Numbered from the stretch's first letter, positions 17,872 through 27,354 are shown. The stretch is DNA of 64,000 bases from Candidatus Koribacter versatilis Ellin345 (GCF_000014005.1 NC_008009.1:4960001-5024000), one strand, 5' to 3'. Numbers and translations are program-made. Notes: generated by a model from the sequence alone, not told the origin.

Positions 17872-18102
17872 TCAAGCTCCCTGGGGACGTACAACAGATA
17901 CTGCCTGCTAGGTTTGATGCCGGAAAAGAGAGACACTCCGGCTACTAAGGTGAGAAGCAGGTCAGGTTCCAGAGATTCAGGCGTAAGTCATTGATTCTGC
18001 ATTGCGTAAAAGTTTCACGGAAGAACAATCGGGAGGTGAGTGAGTAGAAAAGTGCTGAGGGTAGGAAGGCGAGTGGTGAGAGTGTTCGCCGGGCAGGAAG
18101 AC

Positions 18103-18531
18103 TTATTTTGCCGAAGCTGATTTCCGCTGTTCGGCCAAAAAAACAACATTCCGAATTCCGGCGCTTTCTGCGGCATCGACGATCTCCTTCACGTGCTCAT
18201 AGCGTGTGCGCGCGTCGGCTCGAACATAGACTTTGCGCTCGGCGCCCAGCAGCGTCGCTGCGGTCAATCTTGCCGTTAGCTCTTCAGGAGGGATGTGCTC
18301 CGATCGAAAGTAGAAGATTCCATCGCGAAACAACGTAATCGAGAGGGAATCCTCGCTGAGCGCTCGCGCCTGATATTGGGGGAAATTGGACTTGGGAAGG
18401 TCGGCGCGAACTCCGTGCGAATAGGGGAGCGGGTAGCAAAACACAATCGTCCAGAGCACAAGAAGAACAACAAGCATCGACATCTGAAATGCATTTGCAA
18501 AGATCCGGTGCGAGTACGTCTGCGTTCGCAT
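18103..18531 (-). CDS. ExbD/TolR family biopolymer transport protein
   Basis: 142 residues from ATG at 18531, with AGAGGG at good spacing; an in-frame ATG at 18558 lacks this. One transmembrane helix (about 18-36, SMLVVLLVLWTIVFCYPLP) is followed by a periplasmic alpha/beta domain (LSITLFRDGIFYF, ERKVYVRADARTRYEHVKEIV, GIRNVVFLAEQ) as in ExbD. The polar aspartate usually found in the ExbD helix is not seen, and residues before the helix are short. ExbD works with ExbB to energise TonB or Tol systems, but no ExbB gene lies beside it here. Confidence 0.85.
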   Translation of the reverse strand: MRTQTYSHRIFANAFQMSMLVVLLVLWTIVFCYPLPYSHGVRADLPKSNFPQYQARALSEDSLSITLFRDGIFYFRSEHIPPEELTARLTAATLLGAERKVYVRADARTRYEHVKEIVDAAESAGIRNVVFLAEQRKSASAK

Positions 18532-18627
18532 CGTAATGCCCTCTTCTGCAATAGACACCCAACACCCGGGGTTGAGCCAAAAGAAAAGGCGACGAATCGC
18601 TTCGCCGCCACGCTAATCTCCTGATTC

Positions 18628-19269
18628 CTAGTAGAACAAGTACTTCCTCCACTTATCGTCGGAGCGGCCCATCATTCGCATGATGTGGCGGCTAGTGTGG
18701 AGGTTGAAGGGGCGCGGTTCGCGCATCAGCTTCATGCCGGCTTCGGCGGGGAGACGGTTGCCCTTCTCGTGGTTGCACTGGTGGCAGCAGGCGACAAGGT
18801 TCTCCCAGGTGCTGAGGCCGCCACGCGAGCGCGGCAGGACGTGGTCAAGCGTGAGTTCGCTCGAGCCGAGGAGGACGCCGCAGTACTGGCAGGTATTGCG
18901 GTCGCGCAGCAGGATGTTCTTGCGCGACAGAGCGCGCGTCTGGTGCGGGATACGGCGATATTCAAGCAGGCGAATCACGCTCGGCACACGCAACGCTGAC
19001 CGGGTGGAGTGGAAGGTGTGGCCGTTGGTCTCTTCGGCCATGGCTACGCCCTTCAGGACGAGGATGATCGCGCGGCGCGCAGCGCATACGTTGATCGGCT
19101 CATACGACGCGTTGAGCACCAGCACGGGCTGATGCAGCGGCGTACGCTCCGCCTTCGGAGGCGCGGCGTATTGCACGAGCGACTTCCCGACCTTGTGGTC
19201 TCCCGAGCGCGTAAGGCTGCGCGGCGGTGTATGTGGTCTTCCTCCCGTAAAGTATGCGTCGGTCGCCAT
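18628..19269 (-). CDS. HNH endonuclease
   Basis: 213 residues; ATG at 19269 just after AGGGG. The domain carries C127-x2-C130 (NTCQYCG), D142-H143-V, N157 (WENLV) and C162-x2-C165 ([11 protein letters not shown]). These are the structural zinc cysteines and the beta-beta-alpha metal nuclease core of HNH proteins. The N-terminal 120 residues contain [14 protein letters not shown], typical of a widespread stand-alone HNH family of unknown biological role. It starts seven bases downstream of the comF stop codon on the same strand, so the two are probably co-transcribed; a DNA-metabolism link with ComF is plausible but unproven. Confidence 0.93.
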   Translation of the reverse strand: MATDAYFTGGRPHTPPRSLTRSGDHKVGKSLVQYAAPPKAERTPLHQPVLVLNASYEPINVCAARRAIILVLKGVAMAEETNGHTFHSTRSALRVPSVIRLLEYRRIPHQTRALSRKNILLRDRNTCQYCGVLLGSSELTLDHVLPRSRGGLSTWENLVACCHQCNHEKGNRLPAEAGMKLMREPRPFNLHTSRHIMRMMGRSDDKWRKYLFY

Positions 19270-19275
19270 AATCCC

Positions 19276-20046
19276 CTAAACAGAGACGGTCTCCTCCGTC
19301 TCACGGTTCGAGCGGGTTTTGGTTGCCGGGGCGACGCCGTCGAGCGTTACAGCGCGCGCCACGGTTGCTACGAGAACTTGTTCAGCACCTGCCCGCTTTA
19401 AGATGCGGGCGCACTCGTCTGCCGTGGCGCCGGTGGTGAGAACGTCGTCCACCAGGATCACGTTACGGCCTTTGACGAGGGCTTTGTCGGGTACCTTGAA
19501 CGCGCCGTGCAGGTTGGTGCGGCGCTGCTCACGGGTATACCCGGTTTGCGATTCGGTCGGGCGGGTGCGAACCAGAACTTTGGGAGCCAGGGCCAGCGGC
19601 AGGTCTCGAAGCTCTCGCAAGGCGACCTTGGCGATGAGCTCGGCCTGGTTGAAGCCGCGGGTGCGACGCCGTTCACGGTGCAAGGGCACCGGAATGACGA
19701 GCCACTCACCTGAAAATTCGGACTGCATGCTACGGACGGCTCCAGCCAGCCGCTTGCCTAACGGGCGAGCAGCGGGCGGGACTGCCTGATACTTAAGTAG
19801 ATGCACTAAGCCACGCAGGGCGTCTTCGTACTCGCCGAAGGCTGCGGCGTGGTCGAAATGCGGGGCGTCCTCTTCGCAATGAATACAGATCTGGCCATCC
19901 TGCGCGTAAGGCACCATTTGGTCGCTGCACCAGGAACAAAGAGGTCCGGCAAGCGGCTGGATCGAATCCAGGCAATCGGTGCAAACGGGAAGGGTGGAGA
20001 TATTGGCGAGGGGGGCCTTACAGATACGGCAGTCGGCGGGAAACAG
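19276..20046 (-). CDS. comF: ComF family phosphoribosyltransferase-like protein, start codon uncertain
   Basis: The frame clearly encodes ComF: an N-terminal cysteine cluster (CRICKAPL, CTDC, CSWC, CIHC), then HAAAFGEYEDALRGLVHLLKYQ, VPVPLHRERRRTRGFNQAE, and the PRPP loop VILVDDVLTTGATADEC. ComF proteins act in DNA uptake or transformation. The first ATG (19917) falls inside the zinc finger and would remove most of the cysteines. Between it and the upstream stop at 20158-20160 I find no in-frame ATG, GTG or TTG. CTG at 20044-20046, just before FPADCRIC, is used here as the most plausible start (256 residues, normal family length). Identity is firm; the start is a guess. Confidence 0.88.
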   Translation of the reverse strand: MFPADCRICKAPLANISTLPVCTDCLDSIQPLAGPLCSWCSDQMVPYAQDGQICIHCEEDAPHFDHAAAFGEYEDALRGLVHLLKYQAVPPAARPLGKRLAGAVRSMQSEFSGEWLVIPVPLHRERRRTRGFNQAELIAKVALRELRDLPLALAPKVLVRTRPTESQTGYTREQRRTNLHGAFKVPDKALVKGRNVILVDDVLTTGATADECARILKRAGAEQVLVATVARAVTLDGVAPATKTRSNRETEETVSV

Positions 20047-20434
20047 CGCGGAGAAGAGGCTCCGGGCGACGAAACGGAGCGCAGCAGAGGATCGTCGCTG
20101 CGGCTCGCGTGCTAGTTCGGTGCGGGTTAGGTCTCCACTACTGCTGAAGACTTCCTCCTACCGAGGCCTCCAGGGACTGTATCCCGGCGTCGGTTAGAGA
20201 CAGTATAGGAGCTTCCCGGAATTGGTGCAATCGCGGCGAGCGGGGATTCATTCACTATTTACGCGAAGAGTATCGAGTTGCTACACGTCTGATCATGGAC
20301 GGTGATGCGCAGCATATAAGGCTGTGAAGGCTGTCCTTGTATGATGTGCAAGCCGCGTGCTAACTTGCGTGGTTTCATGAAAGCGCTGTAAATCGCGCCA
20401 TAACGCGATGCGGCGAGTCAGGACTCCTTAATTT

Positions 20435-22462
20435 ATGGCAGATGCCCCGAAGCACCGGCCTTACGTGCCGGAAACGATGCAGATGAGCGAGTTCACCGTC
20501 CGCGCGGTCATCATTGGACTAGTACTGACGGTCATTCTCGGGTCAGCAAACGCGTATCTCGGTTTGCGAGCGGGCATGACGATCGCCGCAACCTACCCGG
20601 CAGCGGTAATCGCCATGGCCGTTCTGAAACTGCTGAAAGGATCGCTGCTGGAAGAGAACATCGCGCGTACCGTCGGTTCGATCGGCGAATCGGTGGCGGC
20701 GGGCGCGATCTTTACGATCCCCGCTTTCGTAATTGCGGGCGCGTGGCCCGTCTTCGACTTCAAGCATGCCTACTGGAATTCGGTAGCGTTGATGGCGGTG
20801 GGCGGCACGCTCGGCATCCTTTTCGTAACGCTATTGCGGCGGGTGATGGTGGAAGATCCCGAGCTTCCCTTCCCTGAGTCGGTGGCGGCTTCGGAGATTC
20901 ACAAGGCTGGCCAGCAAGGCGCGAAGGCGGCGAAGATACTGTTCGCTAATATGGGGCTGGGAGGATTGGTTTACTTCCTGGGGTCGATCAACCTGTTTTC
21001 TATCAGCAAAGAGTTTGTGCTCAATGTGGGTCAACTAGGGCGCAGCATGCTGAAGATGACAAAGTCTCCGGGCGCTCCGACATTGCAGGCTGGTGGCATG
21101 ACGACCTTTTCGGCACCAGCAGTAAGTCCGGCTTACCTCGGGGTGGGATACATCATCGGGCCGCGGCTAGGGGCGCTGAACTTTGCGGGGGGCGTTTTTG
21201 CGTGGGGCCTGCTGGTTCCACTGCTCGTGTTCTTTCTTGGGCCGCAATTAGCAGCCACGATGCCGGATGGCGGGAGTAGCCCAGACTCATGGTCAGCGGC
21301 GGCTGGAGCCGTTTGGTTTTCAATCGTGCGTCCCATCGCGGTGGGCGGGATGCTGGTAGGCGCGGGCTTCACGCTGTTCCGCATGCGCAAGAACCTCATG
21401 ATCGGCATGAAACGGGCGGTGAGCGACCTGAAAAAATCCGGCTCGCAGGCGACAGCGACCGCGCGTGTGGATCGGGATTTGAATATCAAGGCTGTATTCC
21501 TTGGACTCGCGATCGTGCTTGTGGCGATGATCTTCCTCTACAACTTCTTCGCACACAACTTCACGGGGGCGATTGTTGCTGCCGTCGTGATGATCATCCT
21601 CGGATTTTTCTTTGCCGCAGTTTCGGGGAACCTCGTCGGAATGATCGGCTCGTCAAACAATCCGATTTCGGGATTGACGCTTTGTACGCTAATCATCGCT
21701 GCGCTCTTGATGGTGAGCATCGGAGTGAAAGGACCGAGCGGCGTTGCAGCCGTGCTCGGCGTTGCAGCGGTGGTTTGCGTTTCGTCGGCGGTGGCGGGCG
21801 AGATGCTGCAGGACCTGAAAGTGGGCTACATCCTAGGCGGTACACCCGCAAAAATGCAGCTCGGCGACCTCCTCGGCATCGTGGTAGCCAGCGGCGTGTT
21901 GTTCTTCCCGTTGATGATTTTGAACAACGCGTACGGATTCGGCAGCCCGCAATTGCCCGCCCCGCAGGCTGGATTGATGGCTTCGCTTTCGCAAGGCATC
22001 GTCGGGGGCAACATGCCTTGGCCGCTGGTGGTTGTCGGCATCCTGATGGGCTTCGGGTTGATCCTGATTGAGGTAAGGAGCCCGATGCTCTTTTCTGTGG
22101 GTATGTACCTGCCCTTGGAAACGACGTTCGCGATATTTGTTGGTGGTCTCTTCCGCTGGGCGACGGATAAGCTTCGCGATCGAGCGAATCTGAACGATGC
22201 ACAAAAAGCGCGCGTGGAAAACGCGGGCGTGCTCACCGCATCGGGGCTGATCGCCGGCGAGGCGCTGATTGGCTTAGTCATCGCTGGGTTCCGCGGAGTC
22301 GAGAAGCAGAAGGGTCATGCGATTCTGCCAGTAATCTTTGCGCATCCTCCCGTGATCCTCGGTGGGATCGTCCTGTTCCTGCTCGCTCTGCTGATGATTC
22401 GCTTGCCCTTGGCAAACGCCGGCAGCCCCGATGAACCAGCTCCGCCGACGGCGATCATGTAG
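20435..22462 (+). CDS. OPT family oligopeptide/metal-chelate transporter
   Basis: 675 residues with about 15 hydrophobic helices. The N-terminus (PYVPETMQMSEFTVRAVIIG, then GSANAYLGLRAGMTIAATYPAAVI) and the SVGESVAAGAIFT-like segment (GSIGESVAAGAIFTIPAF) are characteristic of the bacterial OPT family. The central NPISGLTLCTLIIAALL and the C-terminal GLIAGEALIGLVIAG also fit. OPT proteins are proton-coupled importers of oligopeptides or siderophore-like metal chelates; the bacterial branch is poorly studied. It is transcribed alone: a terminator follows within 50 bases, and 20158-20434 upstream holds no recognisable gene. Confidence 0.94.
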   Translation: MADAPKHRPYVPETMQMSEFTVRAVIIGLVLTVILGSANAYLGLRAGMTIAATYPAAVIAMAVLKLLKGSLLEENIARTVGSIGESVAAGAIFTIPAFVIAGAWPVFDFKHAYWNSVALMAVGGTLGILFVTLLRRVMVEDPELPFPESVAASEIHKAGQQGAKAAKILFANMGLGGLVYFLGSINLFSISKEFVLNVGQLGRSMLKMTKSPGAPTLQAGGMTTFSAPAVSPAYLGVGYIIGPRLGALNFAGGVFAWGLLVPLLVFFLGPQLAATMPDGGSSPDSWSAAAGAVWFSIVRPIAVGGMLVGAGFTLFRMRKNLMIGMKRAVSDLKKSGSQATATARVDRDLNIKAVFLGLAIVLVAMIFLYNFFAHNFTGAIVAAVVMIILGFFFAAVSGNLVGMIGSSNNPISGLTLCTLIIAALLMVSIGVKGPSGVAAVLGVAAVVCVSSAVAGEMLQDLKVGYILGGTPAKMQLGDLLGIVVASGVLFFPLMILNNAYGFGSPQLPAPQAGLMASLSQGIVGGNMPWPLVVVGILMGFGLILIEVRSPMLFSVGMYLPLETTFAIFVGGLFRWATDKLRDRANLNDAQKARVENAGVLTASGLIAGEALIGLVIAGFRGVEKQKGHAILPVIFAHPPVILGGIVLFLLALLMIRLPLANAGSPDEPAPPTAIM

Positions 22463-22490
22463 TTTCTCAAGTTGTACTTCCTTCCGGACG

Positions 22491-22514
22491 GGCCGCCATT
22501 CGTGGCGGCCTTTC
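22491..22514 (+). terminator. rho-independent terminator
   Basis: GGCCGCC (22491-22497), loop ATTCGT, GGCGGCC (22504-22510), then TTTCTGTTTC. It lies between the OPT gene and yggS. Confidence 0.88.
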
Positions 22515-22537
22515 TGTTTCTGTAGAATCTTCTATTC

Positions 22538-23233
22538 ATGTCCATTGCTGAGAACATCTCGGGGATTCGTAGACGGATCGAAACGGCGGCAAAGCACGCC
22601 GCGCGCAATCCCGTTGAGATTGCACTGATGGCGGTATGCAAGACAAAGCCGGCCGACGCGATTCGCGAAGCGTATGCGGCTGGTCAGCGATTGTTTGGCG
22701 AAAACCGGGTGCAGGAGTTTGCGACGAAAGCGCCGCTGCTGAGCGGTCTGAGCGACGCCAGGTTCCACATGATTGGACATTTACAGTCGAACAAATCGAA
22801 AGCAGCGGCGGAGTTATTCTCGGCCGTGGATTCCGTGGATTCGCTAAAGCTGGCGGAGAGGTTGAACGCAGCGGCCCGGGATTTGGGAAAGACACTCGAC
22901 ATTCTGATTGAGATCAACGTCGGGGGCGAAGAAGCTAAGAGCGGAATGCCGCCAGAGTCTCCAGAGGTCCTTCAGATACTGGAGCACGCGAAGGAGTGGC
23001 AGAACCTGCGGATGCGTGGGCTGATGACGGTTCCGCCGTTCACCGAAGATCCCGAAGGGGCGCGGCCGTATTTTCGGACGGTTCGCGAGTTGCGAGACTC
23101 AATGGCACTGAAGGGATTTGCGCTGGACCAGCTTTCCATGGGCATGTCGCATGATTTCGAAATCGCGATTGAAGAAGGCTCGACGTGTGTGCGCGTCGGG
23201 ACTGCGATTTTTGGGGAGCGTCCAACGCCGTGA
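22538..23233 (+). CDS. yggS: YggS/PLPBP family pyridoxal-phosphate homeostasis protein
   Basis: 231 residues, standard length. This single-domain alanine-racemase-like barrel binds PLP on K35 (LMAVCKTKPAD) and carries FGENRVQEF, HMIGHLQSNK, LIEINVGGEEAKSG, GLMTVPPF and LSMGMSHDFEIAI, all family hallmarks. It has no racemase activity in known members and is thought to buffer and deliver PLP. Its stop codon overlaps the GTG of the DUF167 gene by two bases, a common gene pair (YggS-YggU). Confidence 0.96.
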   Translation: MSIAENISGIRRRIETAAKHAARNPVEIALMAVCKTKPADAIREAYAAGQRLFGENRVQEFATKAPLLSGLSDARFHMIGHLQSNKSKAAAELFSAVDSVDSLKLAERLNAAARDLGKTLDILIEINVGGEEAKSGMPPESPEVLQILEHAKEWQNLRMRGLMTVPPFTEDPEGARPYFRTVRELRDSMALKGFALDQLSMGMSHDFEIAIEEGSTCVRVGTAIFGERPTP

Positions 23234-23520
23234 TTGAGATTCGCGAGACGTCGTCAGGCGTGAGCTTCGCGGTGCGATTGCAGCCGAAGGCGAAGAAGAC
23301 GGCGATCATCGGCGAGTTGAACGGCGCGTTGAAACTGGGAGTGACGGACCCACCGATTGACGGACGCGCGAACGAAGCGCTGATACGGTTCGTTGCCGGC
23401 CTTTTGAAGGTTACGCGTTCGTCGGTTACCATAGCCGCCGGTGAATCCAGCCGCAATAAAGTGATTCGTATTGAAGGCGTAACGGCCGAGCAGGTGCGCT
23501 TTCGGCTGAAGGTCTGGTAG
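23230..23520 (+). CDS. DUF167 (YggU) family protein
   Basis: 96 residues. The GTG at 23230 overlaps the yggS stop (GTGA), which decides the start over the longer open frame. The sequence FAVRLQPKAKKTAIIG, KLGVTDPPIDGRANEALIRFVA and SVTIAAGESSRNKVIRI is diagnostic of DUF167. Function is unsettled; the fold is a small alpha/beta domain. Translational coupling with yggS is likely. Confidence 0.95.
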   Translation: MIEIRETSSGVSFAVRLQPKAKKTAIIGELNGALKLGVTDPPIDGRANEALIRFVAGLLKVTRSSVTIAAGESSRNKVIRIEGVTAEQVRFRLKVW

Positions 23521-23533
23521 GCGAAGAGGTCGA

Positions 23534-25006
23534 ATGTCGAACCTAATTTATGCCGTGGTACTGGGCATTATCGTTGTCGCGTTGCTGGCCGTCAGCCTCT
23601 CGCAGCTTCGCAAGGTAAAAACAAAAGCAGATTACCTCGTCGCTGGACGATCGCTCCCGGCATATGTGCTGGTGGCGACACTGCTGTCGTCGTGGATCGG
23701 TGCGGGCAGCCTGTTCGCAGGCGCTGAAAATGCATTCCGCAATGGCTTCGCAGGACTATGGCAGTCTGCCGGCGGATGGTTCGGGCTGCTGGTTATTTAC
23801 TTCGTGGCACCACGCGCCCGAAAGTTCGCGCAGTACACCATTCCCGACCTCATCGAAACGCGCTACAACACCACAGCCCGCGTGCTTTCAACGATTGCGA
23901 TCCTCTTTGCGTACACGGCGATCACTTCGTATCAATTCCGCGCGGGCGGGAACATCCTTCACCTGATCTTCCCTGAAGTGAACCACGAGGTCGGGACGTA
24001 CATCATCGCTGTATTTGTGATTGCGTTCACGGCGGTCGCAGGCATGGCGTCCGTTGCTTACATGGATGTGGTCATAGGAGTGTTGATCACGGTGATTGGA
24101 TTCATCGCTGCCCCGGTGCTGCTCAACCGCGCTGGCGGTTGGGCCGGATTGCACCAGGTGCTTCCCGCAACCCACTTCACACTGCTCGGTGAGTTCGGCT
24201 ACGTAGACGGGCAATCGCAGGGAACGCTCGCTGGATTGCTGAAAGCCTTTGAGTATTTCCTGCCGACGTGCCTCCTCATGCTCGGCAACCAGAGCATGTA
24301 CCAGAAGTTCTTCTCGGCAAAGTCGGAGAAAGACGCGCGACAAGCCGTCGTCGGATGGGTCTTCGGGACGTTTATTCTTGAGACCCTGATCGCTGCCATC
24401 GCTGTGTTTGGGTCGGCGATTGTGTGGGTGCAGTATCACCAGCACCAGGTTGACCTGGAGCCGCATAACATCATCCCGTATTCGGCGCTGCACTTTCTGC
24501 CGAGAGTTGTGGGCGCACTGCTGATGGGAGCGGTGTTCGCGAAGGTAATCTCGACCGCGAATAATTATCTCTTCTCGCCGTCGACGAACTTGATCAACGA
24601 CATCTACACGCGGTTCATCAACAAAGAAGCCTCCAACAAAAACATTCTGTTTGTTTCTCGCTTTCTCGTCTTAGGGTTAGGCGTGTGGGCACTGGTGCAG
24701 GCGGTGCATCTGACGTCGGTGCTGGAGAAGGCGATGTATGCCTACACGATCTACTCGGCGGCGATAACGCCGGTGGTGTTGGCCGCGTTCTACTCGAAGC
24801 GTGTGACCGCACCGGCAGCGGTCACTTCAATTGCGCTTGGGACAGCGGTGACGGTGTTCTGGGACCTCGGCAAGAACTTGCTGCCTCCGGCGCTCGCTCA
24901 GCGCGATGCAATTTTCCCGGCACTTGTCGTTTCGCTGCTCTCGTTGCTGCTTGTGACCCTTGTAACTCCGCCACCATCGAAGGAGCAACTCGCGCCTTTC
25001 TCCTAG
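23534..25006 (+). CDS. sodium:solute symporter (SSS family)
   Basis: 490 residues with about 13 transmembrane helices. The N-terminal AGRSLPAYVLVATLLSSWIGAGS, the sodium-site helices and GNQSMYQKFFSAKSEKDAR with the following VGWVFG segment are typical of the SSS family (LeuT fold). The C-terminal STANNYLFSPSTNLINDIY matches the family signature region. Substrate cannot be told from sequence; members carry proline, pantothenate, sugars or carboxylates. AGAGG six bases upstream supports the start. It lies 13 bases after the DUF167 gene and five before the AlkD-like gene, so it is inside an operon. Confidence 0.93.
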   Translation: MSNLIYAVVLGIIVVALLAVSLSQLRKVKTKADYLVAGRSLPAYVLVATLLSSWIGAGSLFAGAENAFRNGFAGLWQSAGGWFGLLVIYFVAPRARKFAQYTIPDLIETRYNTTARVLSTIAILFAYTAITSYQFRAGGNILHLIFPEVNHEVGTYIIAVFVIAFTAVAGMASVAYMDVVIGVLITVIGFIAAPVLLNRAGGWAGLHQVLPATHFTLLGEFGYVDGQSQGTLAGLLKAFEYFLPTCLLMLGNQSMYQKFFSAKSEKDARQAVVGWVFGTFILETLIAAIAVFGSAIVWVQYHQHQVDLEPHNIIPYSALHFLPRVVGALLMGAVFAKVISTANNYLFSPSTNLINDIYTRFINKEASNKNILFVSRFLVLGLGVWALVQAVHLTSVLEKAMYAYTIYSAAITPVVLAAFYSKRVTAPAAVTSIALGTAVTVFWDLGKNLLPPALAQRDAIFPALVVSLLSLLLVTLVTPPPSKEQLAPFS

Positions 25007-25010
25007 AACG

Positions 25011-25748
25011 ATGAAACCAGCCTCGTATATCGCATCGCATTTGCGCACCGTGTTGAAAAATGGCGGTTCGGCGCCGCACACGAAAGAAGTGGAGTGGTTC
25101 TTTAAGCATGAGGTGAAATCGCGCGGGTGGTATACACAAGAGATCCGTAAGGTGGCTCGGCGATTCACCAAAGTTCTCAAGCACGATGCTGGATTGCCGT
25201 ATTTGATTGAAGTCGCCGACCAGTTGTTCCAAGGGGAAGTGCTCGAGGAAAAGGTGCTGGCGGTATTGCTGCTGGAGCGCGAGACCGCAGCCTTCGGCGA
25301 TCGTGAGTTTCGCCTATTCGAAAAGTGGTTGGATCGCATCGGCTCCTGGGCCGACCACGATGGAGTGGTGCACTCTCTCATTGCACCGATGCTGGTCGGC
25401 GATCCCAAGCGACAAGAGCGCGCGTTTAAGTGGGCGCGTTCAAAAGACCGTTGGCACCGCCGTGCAACCGCGGTTTCGCTGATTCGAGTTGCGCGGGCGA
25501 AACAATCGTTTGCCCAGATTCAACGCGTGACGGAAGCGCTGCTCGGCGACGAAGACGACATGGTGCAGAAGGGCCTTGGCTGGCTTCTGCGCGAGACGGC
25601 GAAGGCCGACCCCAAGACCACGATTCCCTACCTGATGAAGATCCGAGAACGAGCACCACGCCTGGTGCTGCGGACCGCTTGTGAGAAGCTCAGTTCGAAG
25701 GATCGCGCCCGTATCTTAGCCAAGTCTACGGCCCGAACGGTACAATAG
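25011..25748 (+). CDS. DNA alkylation repair protein, AlkD-like HEAT-repeat glycosylase
   Basis: 245 residues, about the length of AlkD (about 235). It is entirely helical, with ALK-type HEAT repeats (VEWFFKHEVKSRGW, VLAVLLLERETAAFG, WARSKDRWHRRATAVSLIRVAR). SWADHDGV around residue 112 holds the tryptophan/aspartate pair that matches the AlkD substrate site, and RWHRRATAV is a conserved arginine segment. AlkD excises N3- and N7-alkylpurines without base flipping. It starts four bases after the symporter stop codon; the operon context does not point to an alkylation response. Confidence 0.88.
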   Translation: MKPASYIASHLRTVLKNGGSAPHTKEVEWFFKHEVKSRGWYTQEIRKVARRFTKVLKHDAGLPYLIEVADQLFQGEVLEEKVLAVLLLERETAAFGDREFRLFEKWLDRIGSWADHDGVVHSLIAPMLVGDPKRQERAFKWARSKDRWHRRATAVSLIRVARAKQSFAQIQRVTEALLGDEDDMVQKGLGWLLRETAKADPKTTIPYLMKIRERAPRLVLRTACEKLSSKDRARILAKSTARTVQ

Positions 25749-25756
25749 CTTCCCGT

Positions 25757-26923
25757 ATGGAACTCGCGAAAATTCAAGAATCCCTGCGCCAGATGGGCGC
25801 AGACTGCTGGCTGTTCTATGACCATCACCATCGTGATCCGATCGCTTACCGCGTGCTCGGGCTGCCCGAGACAATGATGGTGACGCGGCGATGGTTCTAC
25901 GTGATTCCGGCGCAGGGTACGCCCGCGCGCCTGGTGCACCGTATCGAGTCGCACCATCTCGATGCCCTGCCCGGCGGCAAGGCCGAGTACTCCTCGTGGC
26001 AGGAACTGCATGAGAACTTGCGCGCGATGCTCGCCCCGTACAAAACAGTGGTGATGCAGTACTCGGCGAACAACCAGATTCCGTATATCTCGCTGGTCGA
26101 TGGCGGAATGCTGGAGCTGATACGCAGCTTCGGGAAAGAAATCTTGAGTTCAGCGAACCTCGTGTCAAGATTCGAGGCTGTTCTGACCGACGACCAGATT
26201 GCTTCGCACTTCGAAGCTCAGAAGAAGATTGATGTCGTCTGTGAAGCCGCGTTCAAAGAAATTGGCCGTCGAGTGCACAACGGTGGGTGCACCGAGTACG
26301 ACATCCAGAAATTCATCCTCGAAGCGTACGCCCGCGAAGGCGTTGAGACGGAAGATCCGCCGAACTGCTCGGTAAATGAAAACAGCGGCGATCCCCATTA
26401 CGAGCCGACCGAGACGCGCTCCAAGAGCATTCACGAAGGCGATTTCGTATTGATCGACATGTGGGGTCGTATGAAACGGCCGCACTCGGTGTATTACGAC
26501 ATCACCTGGACCGGCTTTGTCGGCAACGCCCCAAGCGATCAACAGCGCGAGATCTTCGAAATCGTGCGCGATGCGCGGAACGTGGGCATCGAAAAGGTGA
26601 AGGCGGCATTCGCAACGGGCGAGAAGATTTGCGGCTGGCAAGTGGACGAAGCCGTGCGAGCGCACATCACCAAAAAGGGTTACGGCAAATGGTTCGTGCA
26701 CCGGACGGGCCACTCGATCACGAATGCAATTCACGGGAATGGCGCGAACCTCGACAATCTCGAGACGAAGGATGATCGCCAGATCCTGCCGAACACCTGC
26801 TTTTCCGTGGAACCCGGCGTTTACTTGCCGGAATTCGGCGTCCGCAGCGAGATTGACATGATGACGCGCTCCAACTCCGCCGAGGTAACAGGTAGAATAC
26901 AGACAGAGCTCGTATTGATCTGA
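25757..26923 (+). CDS. M24 family metallopeptidase, Xaa-Pro aminopeptidase-like
   Basis: 388 residues. The C-terminal pita-bread domain has all five metal ligands in order: D234 (LIDMWG), D248 (YYDITWT), H319 (RTGHS), E352 (FSVEPGVY) and E365 (VRSEID). The N-terminal 140 residues form the creatinase-like domain (CWLFYDHHHRDPIAYRVLG). No signal peptide, so cytoplasmic. It probably releases N-terminal residues before proline. The stop TGA overlaps the ATG of the next gene by one base. Confidence 0.93.
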   Translation: MELAKIQESLRQMGADCWLFYDHHHRDPIAYRVLGLPETMMVTRRWFYVIPAQGTPARLVHRIESHHLDALPGGKAEYSSWQELHENLRAMLAPYKTVVMQYSANNQIPYISLVDGGMLELIRSFGKEILSSANLVSRFEAVLTDDQIASHFEAQKKIDVVCEAAFKEIGRRVHNGGCTEYDIQKFILEAYAREGVETEDPPNCSVNENSGDPHYEPTETRSKSIHEGDFVLIDMWGRMKRPHSVYYDITWTGFVGNAPSDQQREIFEIVRDARNVGIEKVKAAFATGEKICGWQVDEAVRAHITKKGYGKWFVHRTGHSITNAIHGNGANLDNLETKDDRQILPNTCFSVEPGVYLPEFGVRSEIDMMTRSNSAEVTGRIQTELVLI

Positions 26924-27354
26924 TGGCCAACGAAATCGCTAAGAGCGTCCCCACCAAAGAAGCAGTAGTCGAACCTGAGTACCCCGTAACCGCCATGGGC
27001 GTGGGTGCGCTCATTGCTGGCTGGCTTGTGCCTGGACTCGGTCACATCATCCAGAAGCGCTGGATTCGCGGCGTTCTGATCTTCGTTTCGGTCGTAGCGA
27101 TGTTCACGCTCGGGCTGGGTATGGAAGGCAAGATCTACGGCTTCAATACCGGCGATCTGCTGGAGATGCTCGGCTTCGTTTGCAACGTTTGTTGCGGCGC
27201 GCTGTACTTCCTGGCGGGAGCACAAGATTGGGGACAGGGCAACATCCATCGCGCGGTGGCCGATTACGGCACGAAGTTTATCTTCGTTGCTGGCCTGTTG
27301 AACGTGATCAGCGCGATTGATGCGTATCACATCGGGATCGGGAAAAAGAAATGA
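26923..27354 (+). CDS. small membrane protein, DUF6677-like
   Basis: 143 residues with three or four hydrophobic segments. The first, VGALIAGWLVPGLGHIIQKRW, has the GWxxPGxGHxxxxRxxRG pattern seen in a family of small membrane proteins common next to PepP-like genes in Acidobacteria. Later segments: VLIFVSVVAMFTLGLGM, LEMLGFVCNVCCGALYFLAG (two adjacent cysteines), and FIFVAGLLNVISAIDAYH. Function unknown. Coupled on both sides by overlapping start and stop codons. Confidence 0.8.
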   Translation: MANEIAKSVPTKEAVVEPEYPVTAMGVGALIAGWLVPGLGHIIQKRWIRGVLIFVSVVAMFTLGLGMEGKIYGFNTGDLLEMLGFVCNVCCGALYFLAGAQDWGQGNIHRAVADYGTKFIFVAGLLNVISAIDAYHIGIGKKK

